A stretch of DNA of 6,118 bases. Origin: Candidatus Aenigmatarchaeota archaeon (lineage in GTDB: Archaea > Aenigmatarchaeota > Aenigmatarchaeia > CG10238-14 > SpSt-28). The stretch is taken from contig JAGGZO010000049.1 in the NCBI GenBank assembly GCA_021161995.1, forward strand, positions 1-6,118, written 5' to 3'. Of the stretch, positions 1 to 6,084 are shown one piece after another (positions within the stretch are counted from its first letter, which is position 1; the number at the start of each line of letters is the position of its first letter). A program made the position numbers and the translations under genes. Below the pieces are notes generated by a model. The model worked only from the letters and a program-made list of their open reading frames with translations, was not told the DNA's origin and did not search any database.

Positions 1-1
1 A

Positions 2-2746
2 CTAGAACCGGGTAAAAATGTGAGTGTAGCAGTAAACGTAACCATACCATTCAACTATCCAGCTGGAACTTATTATTCTCTAATAAAAGCTTCAGACTCC
101 AATGGCGCATCTGATAATGTAAGTTTAAGAATAACAGTATTACCAAATAGGACTTGGTCTATGTCTCCTACTACCTGTCAAAGATCTCAAGAACCAAGAG
201 TTGGAACTGTTTGTGAAGTAACAGTTTATAACTTAGGAAATGATTTAATTGATTTTGAGATAACTCCAAGTGAAGCTAATTATACAAAAGTTAACGAAAC
301 TTCCTTTTCAGTTCCTTCAAATTCTTCTCATGTTTTTAAGATAGAATATAACGTTACTGATGCCCTTGTTCAGGTTTATAATGCAACTTACATTGTAAAC
401 GCAACTCAAGTAGATGCAGATCCAGATTATTTGGAACTTTATGTAACTTTATTGCCGCATATACCACCTTTAATCTCTTATTTGGTTTTACCCAATGAAA
501 CAGAACAAAACACAACTGTTTTAATAAGAGTTAACGTCACAGATCAAAGTAACAGCGGAATAGCTTTTGTAAAGGTTAACATTACAAAACCAGATAATCA
601 AACAGAGACCTTAAACTTAACTTTGGATTATGTTTCAGGTAATTTGAGTAGCTGGTATGGTTACTATACGAACACAACTCTAAAGGGGATTTATAATTTA
701 ACAATCTATGCTATGGATAATATCGGAAACTTAGGTCAGAATAGTACTATTCTTTTAATTTATACTCGTTTACAAACGACTCTTTCTACTTTTTCAACCA
801 AATATTATCAAGGAGATCAAGGATCGATATATTATTCTTTAAAAGATTTTGAAAACAATAGCTTGGCAAACGCTAGTATCGAACTCACAATAAAGGACCC
901 TTCGAATAATTTAATCTTCAATTTAACGGCTCTTACAAACAAAGATGGTATTGTTGAACCAATTCCGACTTTTAAATTGGCAGATGATGCGTTGTTAGGA
1001 ACTTATCTTTTACAAGCAAAAACAAAGTATAATGATACTTCAGTTAATAAGACCATAGAGAAGATAGATGTTTACTATTTTGAAGTTTATGAGAGAACGG
1101 TAACTGTAGAGGGTTTATTCTCGGAGATTGAAACTGCCGTAGTATGGTATCCTGAAAATATAATGAGATTTGGCTTACTATTTTATACTGGAGAGGGTTC
1201 ACCAGTAGATCCCGATCAAGTCAATTTAACGGTTTATGATCCGGCTGAACATGTTTATTTTACAGTAAACAAATCCGACTTAACCAGAGAAGCAAAGGGT
1301 TATTATAGTTACAAATATGCTATGCCCTTGGACACTCCAACTGGAATGTACCTAGCGGTTTTAAATGCAACTCTAGGAGAATTTCAGAATCTAAATTTGA
1401 AAGCATTTAGAGTTGCATCTGGAGGTCCTTACGACGTTAGATTGGAATTAATGGAAAATGAAGTTCCTCAAGGTGATTATTTAGATTATGTAATCATCAT
1501 TGAGAATAAGGGAGAAGTGACTCAAGATGTTTTTGTAGAGTATTGGATTAGCGATGAATTAGGTAATAAATACTCATCTTATTCAGAAGCTGTTTTAACA
1601 CCAGCACATACTCTATCTTCATTCACAAGAAGTATATATGTTCCTTCTACTCTGCCTCCGGGTATGCATTACTTAAATGCAAAAGTTACTTATGATAGAG
1701 TCCAACCACCTATTTATGTTAATCATACATTCTTTGTAGTCCAAACCAATGTAACACCAATTCAAAAAACTGAAAAGGTAACTGTTGTAATACCTGCACC
1801 TTCTCCACCAACCGCGAAGGTTACAGCACCAGTTGAAGCTGATTTATTGATAGAAAAATACTCAACAAACATCTCTATAGCAAGGGGATTTTCTCATGTT
1901 GAAATAATAAGTGTTAGAAATACTGGAAATCTGGATTTAAAGAATGTAACCTTAGAAATAATTGATTTACCAACTGATTGGTATAACATTACTCCTTCCA
2001 AAATAGCTACATTAGAAAAAGACCAAGTTGTAAACTTTGTAGTTATGTTCTCGATTCCAAAAAACGCTTTACCGGGAAGTTATTCAGCAGCTTTCTTTGC
2101 AAGTTCTGCTCTAGTGAGTGATGAGAAGAAATTCAGTTTAACAGTTTACAAATCTCTTGAAGAACTTATAAGTGAAGAATTGAAAAGAGTAGAGGATGAA
2201 TATGTTGAATTGGTTGCAGACACAAAACTAGCAAAGAAAGAAGGTAAGGATACAACTGCCGTTGAAAGTTTGATAGATGAAATACGAAAAAGAATGGATA
2301 ACGCGGAGAGTTACTTTGAAGCAAGAGAATTTGAAAAAACTTTAGATGAATTGGCAAAAATTAAAAACCTGATTCAAAGGGCTAGGGATATTTTATCTAG
2401 CTTAGAAACTCCAACAAAACCTAAAAAAACTTTCATACCAACTTTGCCTTTCATACCAACCTATGTGTTAATGATTTTGATTATTGCTCTACCTCTTGTC
2501 ATAGTGATAATACTTTTTGTGAGAAAGAGAAAGGTTAAGTTTAAGGTTACTTTACCAAAGATCGAACTAGGAAGAAAAAGAGAAGAAGTACCAGTTGATG
2601 TTGAGAGAGAAATCCAAAGGTTACGAAGATTGTTAGAAGTTTTGGAGAGAGAAAGAGAAGAGGGCATAATAAGCTTGAGTGCCTACAATGAAATGAAAAG
2701 AAACATTTCAGAAAAATTAAAAAGATTGGAGAAAAAGAAAGGTTAG
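2..2746 (+). CDS. Large modular surface protein, C-terminal part (Ig-like/NEW3/CARDB-like repeats, stalk, one membrane span, SHOCT-like tail); 5' end outside window
   Basis: The frame is open from base 2, and the first codons (LEPGKNVSVAV) are mid-domain sequence, so the GTG at 20 is not the start and the gene begins upstream. Counting from that GTG (908 residues): end of a NEW3-like module 1-42; Ig-like module 43-145 with the only two cysteines (53 and 65, possible disulphide); Ig-like 148-248; a module resembling macroglobulin MG2, 252-355; another beta module 358-465; CARDB-like 470-577; Pro-rich linker 590-605; a second NEW3-like module 606-710; charged helical stalk 712-795; Pro-rich hinge 796-813; membrane span about 814-834 followed by RKRKVK; cytoplasmic coiled coil 861-907. 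In the tail, LLEVLEREREEGIISLSAYN and the Lys/Arg-rich helix after it resemble a SHOCT motif. About 33 N-X-S/T sequons lie outside the membrane, none in the stalk. Inferred role: S-layer-associated or other glycosylated envelope protein, anchored C-terminally; ligand unknown. Domain names rest on sequence pattern only. Confidence 0.88.
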   Translation, partial: LEPGKNVSVAVNVTIPFNYPAGTYYSLIKASDSNGASDNVSLRITVLPNRTWSMSPTTCQRSQEPRVGTVCEVTVYNLGNDLIDFEITPSEANYTKVNETSFSVPSNSSHVFKIEYNVTDALVQVYNATYIVNATQVDADPDYLELYVTLLPHIPPLISYLVLPNETEQNTTVLIRVNVTDQSNSGIAFVKVNITKPDNQTETLNLTLDYVSGNLSSWYGYYTNTTLKGIYNLTIYAMDNIGNLGQNSTILLIYTRLQTTLSTFSTKYYQGDQGSIYYSLKDFENNSLANASIELTIKDPSNNLIFNLTALTNKDGIVEPIPTFKLADDALLGTYLLQAKTKYNDTSVNKTIEKIDVYYFEVYERTVTVEGLFSEIETAVVWYPENIMRFGLLFYTGEGSPVDPDQVNLTVYDPAEHVYFTVNKSDLTREAKGYYSYKYAMPLDTPTGMYLAVLNATLGEFQNLNLKAFRVASGGPYDVRLELMENEVPQGDYLDYVIIIENKGEVTQDVFVEYWISDELGNKYSSYSEAVLTPAHTLSSFTRSIYVPSTLPPGMHYLNAKVTYDRVQPPIYVNHTFFVVQTNVTPIQKTEKVTVVIPAPSPPTAKVTAPVEADLLIEKYSTNISIARGFSHVEIISVRNTGNLDLKNVTLEIIDLPTDWYNITPSKIATLEKDQVVNFVVMFSIPKNALPGSYSAAFFASSALVSDEKKFSLTVYKSLEELISEELKRVEDEYVELVADTKLAKKEGKDTTAVESLIDEIRKRMDNAESYFEAREFEKTLDELAKIKNLIQRARDILSSLETPTKPKKTFIPTLPFIPTYVLMILIIALPLVIVIILFVRKRKVKFKVTLPKIELGRKREEVPVDVEREIQRLRRLLEVLEREREEGIISLSAYNEMKRNISEKLKRLEKKKG

Positions 2747-2778
2747 CTTGTGTGAGCCTCGGGTTGAAATACCGCACT

Positions 2779-2791
2779 AATGTTTAACATT
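2779..2791. promoter_or_regulatory. 13-bp palindrome upstream of the TATA box (AATGTT-T-AACATT)
   Basis: Two perfect 6-bp arms flank one central base, about 17 bp upstream of the TATA box of the gene at 2838. It could be a binding site for an activator or repressor. A short palindrome in AT-rich DNA can arise by chance, and no second copy was seen in the window. Confidence 0.2.
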
Positions 2792-2800
2792 GTTATATAC

Positions 2801-2815
2801 CAATAAATTTAAATA
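2801..2815 (+). promoter_or_regulatory. Archaeal promoter (TATA box TTTAAATA at 2808-2815, upstream A-rich element)
   Basis: TTTAAATA is a near-ideal archaeal TATA box. Its centre (2811.5) lies 26.5 bp upstream of the ATG at 2838, the usual distance from box to transcription start. The mRNA is therefore predicted to be leaderless, which fits the absence of a Shine-Dalgarno sequence before this ATG. The preceding bases CAATAAA could serve as a weak BRE. The same box occurs before the regulator gene at 6054-6061. Confidence 0.7.
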
Positions 2816-2838
2816 CTTCGTTTACCATTAAGTATTTA
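2810..2838. promoter_or_regulatory. Candidate operator: 9-bp perfect inverted repeat TAAATACTT-N11-AAGTATTTA
   Basis: The left arm at 2810-2818 overlaps the TATA box and the right arm at 2830-2838 ends on the A of the start codon. Arm centres are 20 bp apart, about two helical turns, so a dimeric helix-turn-helix protein could bind both arms on one face and block TBP/TFB or polymerase. Because the mRNA is predicted to start near 2838, most of the dyad would not be transcribed, which argues for a DNA site rather than an RNA hairpin. The binding protein is unknown. Confidence 0.4.
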
Positions 2839-3710
2839 TGGTGAAAATAAACACATTTTTACCTGTTCTAGTAGCGTCAGTTTTTCTCTTAGCGTTCTTT
2901 AGCTTACAAATCGGCTTTTCAGCACAAACGACAGATACGGCTACTGTGAACGTCTCAGTATCATCTAAAGTAGAGATTTCAATTCTACCAGATGTTTTCA
3001 ATTTCACTTCATTGGCTCCAGGAGATGTTGGACCATTTTTGTCTTTTCAGATTAAAAATACAGGCTCTGTTAATGTAACTAATATTTTTGCTTATGTTGA
3101 CACTTTAGATAAAGAGACTGAAAGACCTTATGGTACTTCAAATGCAAGTAAATATTCAGCGGGTGGGGTTTTGTTGATAAAAAATGAAACAGACACTCAA
3201 CCTTGGTTTTTGGGAAGAATTGAGTGGAATTTGACTTATGATGTTCCAAATTCGAATTTGGGTAGTGCAGTTGCTTGGGGTTACTTTAGGAATACGACTT
3301 CTGAGTATTTGTGGGCTGTTAGTAATGGTACTAATAACTGTACTGATGGTACATTTGCAATAGAGGACGATCCCGATACAGGTTCTACTGATACCAGAAC
3401 TCCAACTGCTACTGACATTGTAAATGAAGGAACTTCGGATGGCTATTGGGGCCTGTTTTCGGTAAACAGAGCCACGTCACCTTTGTATGGCTATTGTGTA
3501 GCGGTTTATTGGGATTGTACAAAAATATACATCTACAAATATGATAAGAGGGCTAACTTTACAAGCTGTTCAAACTCCGAGTATTTACAGGCTGATTATT
3601 TAGCTCCGAATGAGGCACACAATGCAGAGCTTACAGCTTACATTCCTCTGGGAATGCCATATGGTAATTTAAGCCAGGCAATACTCACAATAGAGGCAAC
3701 AGGAGTATAG
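2838..3710 (+). CDS. Secreted, probably glycosylated surface protein of unknown family (290 aa)
   Basis: The ATG at 2838 fits the leaderless promoter. Residues 1-29 are a Sec-type signal peptide: Lys3, a hydrophobic core about 8-22, and likely cleavage after GFSA. The mature N-terminal half (33-135) reads as a beta-sandwich, with alternating TVNVSVSS, then FTSLAPGD and FQIKNTGSVNVTN, the pattern of Ig-like/NEW3-type surface modules. The second half is rich in Tyr, Trp, Thr and Asn and has four cysteines (168, 220, 227, 244), so up to two disulphides are possible. There are 11 N-X-S/T sequons. An acidic, Thr-rich stretch (176-200) could be a flexible loop. No C-terminal membrane span or sorting signal is seen, so the mature protein is either released or held by partners. 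It lies 91 bp after the large surface-protein gene on the same strand, suggesting a shared envelope role. I do not recognise the family and assign no function. Confidence 0.85.
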   Translation: MVKINTFLPVLVASVFLLAFFSLQIGFSAQTTDTATVNVSVSSKVEISILPDVFNFTSLAPGDVGPFLSFQIKNTGSVNVTNIFAYVDTLDKETERPYGTSNASKYSAGGVLLIKNETDTQPWFLGRIEWNLTYDVPNSNLGSAVAWGYFRNTTSEYLWAVSNGTNNCTDGTFAIEDDPDTGSTDTRTPTATDIVNEGTSDGYWGLFSVNRATSPLYGYCVAVYWDCTKIYIYKYDKRANFTSCSNSEYLQADYLAPNEAHNAELTAYIPLGMPYGNLSQAILTIEATGV

Positions 3711-3714
3711 CAGT

Positions 3715-3760
3715 AAACTAATCCTGTTTTTAATTTTTTGAATTATTGATTGGTTAGTTT
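3715..3760 (+). terminator. Possible transcription terminator (T-tracts with imperfect stem)
   Basis: Shortly after the TAG at 3708-3710 there is a T5 run at 3727-3731 and a T6 run at 3734-3739, the oligo-T signal that terminates archaeal RNA polymerase. The runs are enclosed by an imperfect inverted repeat: AAACTAATCC at 3715-3724 pairs with GGTTAGTTT at 3752-3760, with one bulged T. The T-tracts lie in the loop, not after the stem, so this is not a bacterial-type hairpin; the T-runs are the main evidence. Ending transcription here would separate the surface-protein gene from alaX. Confidence 0.45.
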
Positions 3761-3772
3761 GTTGTGTTTACT

Positions 3773-3781
3773 ATTATATTA
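3773..3781 (+). promoter_or_regulatory. alaX: Possible TATA box for alaX (ATTATATTA)
   Basis: The AT element within TTTACTATTATATTATAC has its centre about 25 bp upstream of the GTG at 3802 and about 34 bp upstream of the alternative GTG at 3811. That would allow a leaderless or nearly leaderless alaX mRNA. No purine-rich BRE is obvious and the box is weaker than the others in the window. Confidence 0.4.
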
Positions 3782-3801
3782 TACTATGAATATTATTTTG
3801 A

Positions 3802-5034
3802 GTGGTAGTTGTGACAGAAAAACTCTATTATTCAGAGCCATATCTAAGAGAAGTTGAAGCAACAATTGCAAAAATAGATTTTCTTAATGGTAAAGAGGCT
3901 GAGTTAATTCTTGATAAAACCATTTTTTATCCAGAAGGTGGTGGTCAACCTTCAGATAGAGGTGTTATCGAGTCTGACAATTATAAAATTGAAATAGATC
4001 ATGTCTACAAGAAAGATGGTGAAGTAATCCATCACGGTTTTTTGAAAGGTAATAAACCAAAAGCTGGTGATATTGTTAAAGTCTCTATAGACTGGTTCTG
4101 GAGATATGAAAACATGAAGCAGCACACAGGTCAACACATACTTTCTGCCATAATTCTCAAAAAGATTGGTGCGGAAACAACAGGGTTTCAAATTTTCGAT
4201 AAGTATAACAAAATAGAGATAGAAACCGATGAAAAATTAAATTGGAACTTAATAACCGAAATAGAGATAGAGGCCAATCACGTTGTTAGTAAATCCATAG
4301 ATGTTGAGGCTGTGTGGTACAATGAGTTACCAGAAGATTTAGAACAAAAACTTAGAAAGTATGTTTCTGAGAAAGTAAAAGGAAAAATCAGAATAGTCAA
4401 AATCGATGATATTGATATAGTTCCTTGTGGCGGTATGCATGTCAAGAATACTAGAGAAGTTGGCCTGATAAAAGTCTTAAGATTCTATCAAAAAACATCT
4501 AAAGTTTGGAGGATAGAGTTTGTTTGTGGAAACAGAGCTCTTATAGAGTTGAATAAAATATTGCTAGATTACAGCCAATCTCTTAAAACGATCGGTAACA
4601 AGAATTATCCGTTGTTTAAATCTATAGAGGAGTTAAAGGAAAGCCATTCTAACTTATGGAAAGAAAAAGAAGAATTGAGAAAACAGCTTATAGATTTGAA
4701 AATAGAAGGATTGATTGAAAAATCGATTAAAGTAAAGGGCTTTAATGTAATCATTCTTACTGATGAAATCTCGATGAAAGAATACCAAGAAATAGCGACA
4801 CGATTGATAGATACTCATAAGAAAACAATATTCCTTGGTGCAACGAATAGATATGCATTATTTGCAAAAAGCAAAGATGTTGCTATTGATATGAATGAAT
4901 TGATGAGAGCTGTTATGGGAAAGTTTGATGGGAAAGGTGGCGGATCTGCTATCTTAGCCAAGGGCGGGAAATATAACGCGAAACCAGATGAGATAATAAA
5001 TGAAGCGATAGAAAAGATAAAAGAGTTTTTATAG
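3802..5034 (+). CDS. alaX: Alanyl-tRNA editing protein AlaX, long form (AlaX-L)
   Basis: A stand-alone editing enzyme that hydrolyses mischarged (Ser- or Gly-) tRNA(Ala) in the cytoplasm, homologous to the editing and C-terminal parts of AlaRS. Counting from GTG 3802 (410 aa): N-terminal beta domain 5-95 with the glycine-rich motif FYPEGGGQPSDRG (42-54); zinc-binding editing domain 100-245 with HTGQH (His108, His112) and CGGMH (Cys209, His213), so all four metal ligands are present; helical coiled region about 272-305; DHHA1 domain about 310-405 with GKGGGSAILAKGG (377-389), expected to help bind tRNA. This order and length mark the long AlaX class; no aminoacylation domain is present, so it is not a broken AlaRS. 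Family members usually begin M-T-x-K-L-Y-Y, so the GTG at 3811 (MTEKLYYSEP) may be the true start, three codons later; the promoter spacing favours 3802. The 3' end overlaps the convergent asparagine synthetase gene by 6 bp. Confidence 0.93.
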   Translation: MVVVTEKLYYSEPYLREVEATIAKIDFLNGKEAELILDKTIFYPEGGGQPSDRGVIESDNYKIEIDHVYKKDGEVIHHGFLKGNKPKAGDIVKVSIDWFWRYENMKQHTGQHILSAIILKKIGAETTGFQIFDKYNKIEIETDEKLNWNLITEIEIEANHVVSKSIDVEAVWYNELPEDLEQKLRKYVSEKVKGKIRIVKIDDIDIVPCGGMHVKNTREVGLIKVLRFYQKTSKVWRIEFVCGNRALIELNKILLDYSQSLKTIGNKNYPLFKSIEELKESHSNLWKEKEELRKQLIDLKIEGLIEKSIKVKGFNVIILTDEISMKEYQEIATRLIDTHKKTIFLGATNRYALFAKSKDVAIDMNELMRAVMGKFDGKGGGSAILAKGGKYNAKPDEIINEAIEKIKEFL

Positions 5035-5979
5035 GATAACAGGTTTTCCTGGTGCTCTAATGAATGGTTGAACTTCAATTATATGTTTTCTTCCAGTCAC
5101 ATATCTAACAAATCTTTCTATTCCCATTCCTGCTCCTGCACTGGGTTTTAGCAATCCAGCTTTTGCTATTTTTAGATATTGTTCATATTGTTTTTCATTT
5201 AACCCATTTCTTCTGATTTTTCTTATTATTTTTTCGTGTTCATATTCTCTTTCAGAACCAGATAAACCTTCACCAAACCCCTCCGGCCATATCAAGTCAT
5301 AGTTTAAATAATGACCTGGTCTTTCTGGATCTTCTTTGTCGTAAAACTCTCTTTTATGACATACTACCCAGAATGGTTCTTTTGAATCAAGTGAAGCTTT
5401 TATTTCCCAGTCTTCTCCATATTTCTCTTCTAGTTCATGTGTTGTGTATGTTTTGAATGGTTTTTTAGGTACTCTTAATTCTCGATAGAGAATTTTTAGA
5501 TCATCTTTATTAACTTTTTTTACTTCTTTGATACTCTCTACTACTAAATCTTCTACTAGTTTAAATACATCATCCATTTTAGCGTGTCTTATCTCAAAGT
5601 CCATTTGAGTGAATTCGAATAAATGCTTTCCAGTGAAGAATCTTTCTTTCCTTTCTAACCTTACGTTTGGTGAAAAGATGTATATTTTGTCTACTTCTGG
5701 GATTAGTGAGACTGCTAATTGCTTATGTAGAATCATGCTCTGTGTTAAAACTAGTTTTTCGCCATAGTATTCAAAATACGGTGTTTTTATCACTGAGCTG
5801 TTTGGGTCTGGACCTAGTGGATCCGTGAATTTTGAAGTTATTAGTGGCATTAGTTTGATGAAACCATGTTTACACATGAATTCATCCATTTTTCTTGTCA
5901 GTGTTGTTTGAATTCTTAAAATAGCTCCTAGTTCTTCTCTCGTTAAATGCTTTATTGCTATTTTTGTTTGACCATCCAT
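5029..5979 (-). CDS. asnA: Archaeal-type asparagine synthetase A (AsnRS/AspRS-derived, ammonia-dependent)
   Basis: Predicted to make asparagine from aspartate, ammonia and ATP through an aspartyl-adenylate. The 316 residues are a class II aminoacyl-tRNA synthetase core without the N-terminal OB-fold that AsnRS and AspRS use to read the anticodon. Motif 1 region: GFIKLMPLITSKFTDP (39-54). Then LTQSMILHKQLAVS (78-91). Motif 2: SPNVRLER (103-110, Arg107/Glu109) and FEFTQMDFE (121-129). A late core segment, HYLNYDLIWPEGFGEGLSGS (223-242), runs into EREYEHEK. Motif 3: SAGAGMGIERF (280-290, Arg289). The segments LKPSAGAG and KHIIEVQPF with the Pro-rich end match my recollection of the Pyrococcus abyssi enzyme shown to be an asparagine synthetase. 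Annotation pipelines often mislabel this family as asparagine-tRNA ligase. The ATG at 5979 is the only in-frame start before an upstream stop and sits 26-27 bp from a TATA box, so the mRNA is predicted leaderless. It is transcribed divergently from an Lrp/AsnC-family gene. Confidence 0.92.
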   Translation of the reverse strand: MDGQTKIAIKHLTREELGAILRIQTTLTRKMDEFMCKHGFIKLMPLITSKFTDPLGPDPNSSVIKTPYFEYYGEKLVLTQSMILHKQLAVSLIPEVDKIYIFSPNVRLERKERFFTGKHLFEFTQMDFEIRHAKMDDVFKLVEDLVVESIKEVKKVNKDDLKILYRELRVPKKPFKTYTTHELEEKYGEDWEIKASLDSKEPFWVVCHKREFYDKEDPERPGHYLNYDLIWPEGFGEGLSGSEREYEHEKIIRKIRRNGLNEKQYEQYLKIAKAGLLKPSAGAGMGIERFVRYVTGRKHIIEVQPFIRAPGKPVIL

Positions 5980-6001
5980 TTTACTAATGTTGTATGGCTA
6001 T

Positions 6002-6019
6002 ACTATAAAGATTTTTCCA
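6002..6019 (-). promoter_or_regulatory. asnA: asnA promoter (TATA box TTTATAGT, upstream BRE-like GGAAAAATC)
   Basis: On the minus strand TGGAAAAATC is followed directly by TTTATAGT (plus-strand 6002-6009). The box centre is 26.5 bp from the asnA ATG at 5979, which predicts a leaderless mRNA. The A-rich element just upstream is where TFB would bind, and it is also one copy of the inverted TGGAAAAAT pair, so a regulator bound there would compete with TFB. Confidence 0.6.
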
Positions 6020-6075
6020 TTTTTTATGAATTTTATTCTATTTTTTGCAAATATTTAAATAATTTTTGGAAAAAT
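6011..6075. repeat. Inverted pair of 9-bp sites (TGGAAAAAT) in the divergent promoter region
   Basis: ATTTTTCCA at 6011-6019 and TGGAAAAAT at 6067-6075 are perfect reverse complements, 56 bp apart centre to centre. One copy abuts the asnA TATA box on its upstream side. The other lies between the TATA box of the regulator gene and its start codon. The second copy is also part of a local dyad, ATTTTT-GG-AAAAAT (6062-6075). The layout suits a protein acting on both promoters, for example the adjacent Lrp/AsnC regulator, but the arms are mostly A/T and chance is possible. Confidence 0.35.
6047..6061 (+). promoter_or_regulatory. Promoter of the Lrp/AsnC-family gene (TATA box TTTAAATA at 6054-6061)
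   Basis: GCAAATA followed by TTTAAATA gives a BRE/TATA combination with its centre 27.5 bp upstream of the ATG at 6085, predicting a leaderless transcript. The box is identical to that of the secreted-protein gene at 2808-2815. It points away from the asnA promoter, and the two boxes are about 52 bp apart centre to centre. Confidence 0.65.
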
Positions 6076-6084
6076 ATTCAATAT

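Noticed and set aside
20..22. GTG at 20 as the true start of the large surface protein
   Set aside because: The frame is open to the window edge and the preceding residues LEPGKN continue a NEW3-like module; there is no signal peptide after the GTG. The gene is cut by the window.
2166..2777. Minus-strand ORFs of 63-76 codons at 2166-2357, 2461-2667 and 2547-2777
   Set aside because: They lie opposite the stalk and tail coding sequence, have low-complexity Leu/Ser/Phe-rich translations typical of antisense to Lys/Glu-rich genes, and lack promoters.
2750..2778. GC-richer patch after the large gene as a hairpin terminator
   Set aside because: Only 3-bp pairings (GTG/CAC, CGG/CCG) with a lopsided internal loop, and no T-tract follows. 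I see no terminator after the large gene.
3712..3772. AGTAAAC (3712-3718) and GTTTACT (3766-3772) as a stem around the intergenic region
   Set aside because: A 7-bp match with a very long, T-rich loop that competes with the nearer imperfect repeat; likely chance in AT-rich DNA.
3786..3848. Short plus-strand ORF from ATG 3786 (MNIILSG...)
   Set aside because: About 20 codons, overlaps the alaX start in another frame and has no conserved look. It could only matter as a leader peptide, for which there is no evidence.
3952..4191. Minus-strand ORF of 79 codons inside alaX
   Set aside because: Fully antisense to conserved AlaX motifs (GGGQP and HTGQH regions), with no recognisable features.
4815..5078. 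Minus-strand ORF of 87 codons across the alaX/asnA junction
   Set aside because: Antisense to the DHHA1 domain and overlapping the asnA 3' end in another frame; no promoter or family signal.
5029..5979. Annotation as asparagine-tRNA or aspartate-tRNA ligase
   Set aside because: The class II motifs are present but the N-terminal anticodon-binding OB-fold is entirely missing, and the sequence follows the archaeal asparagine synthetase branch.
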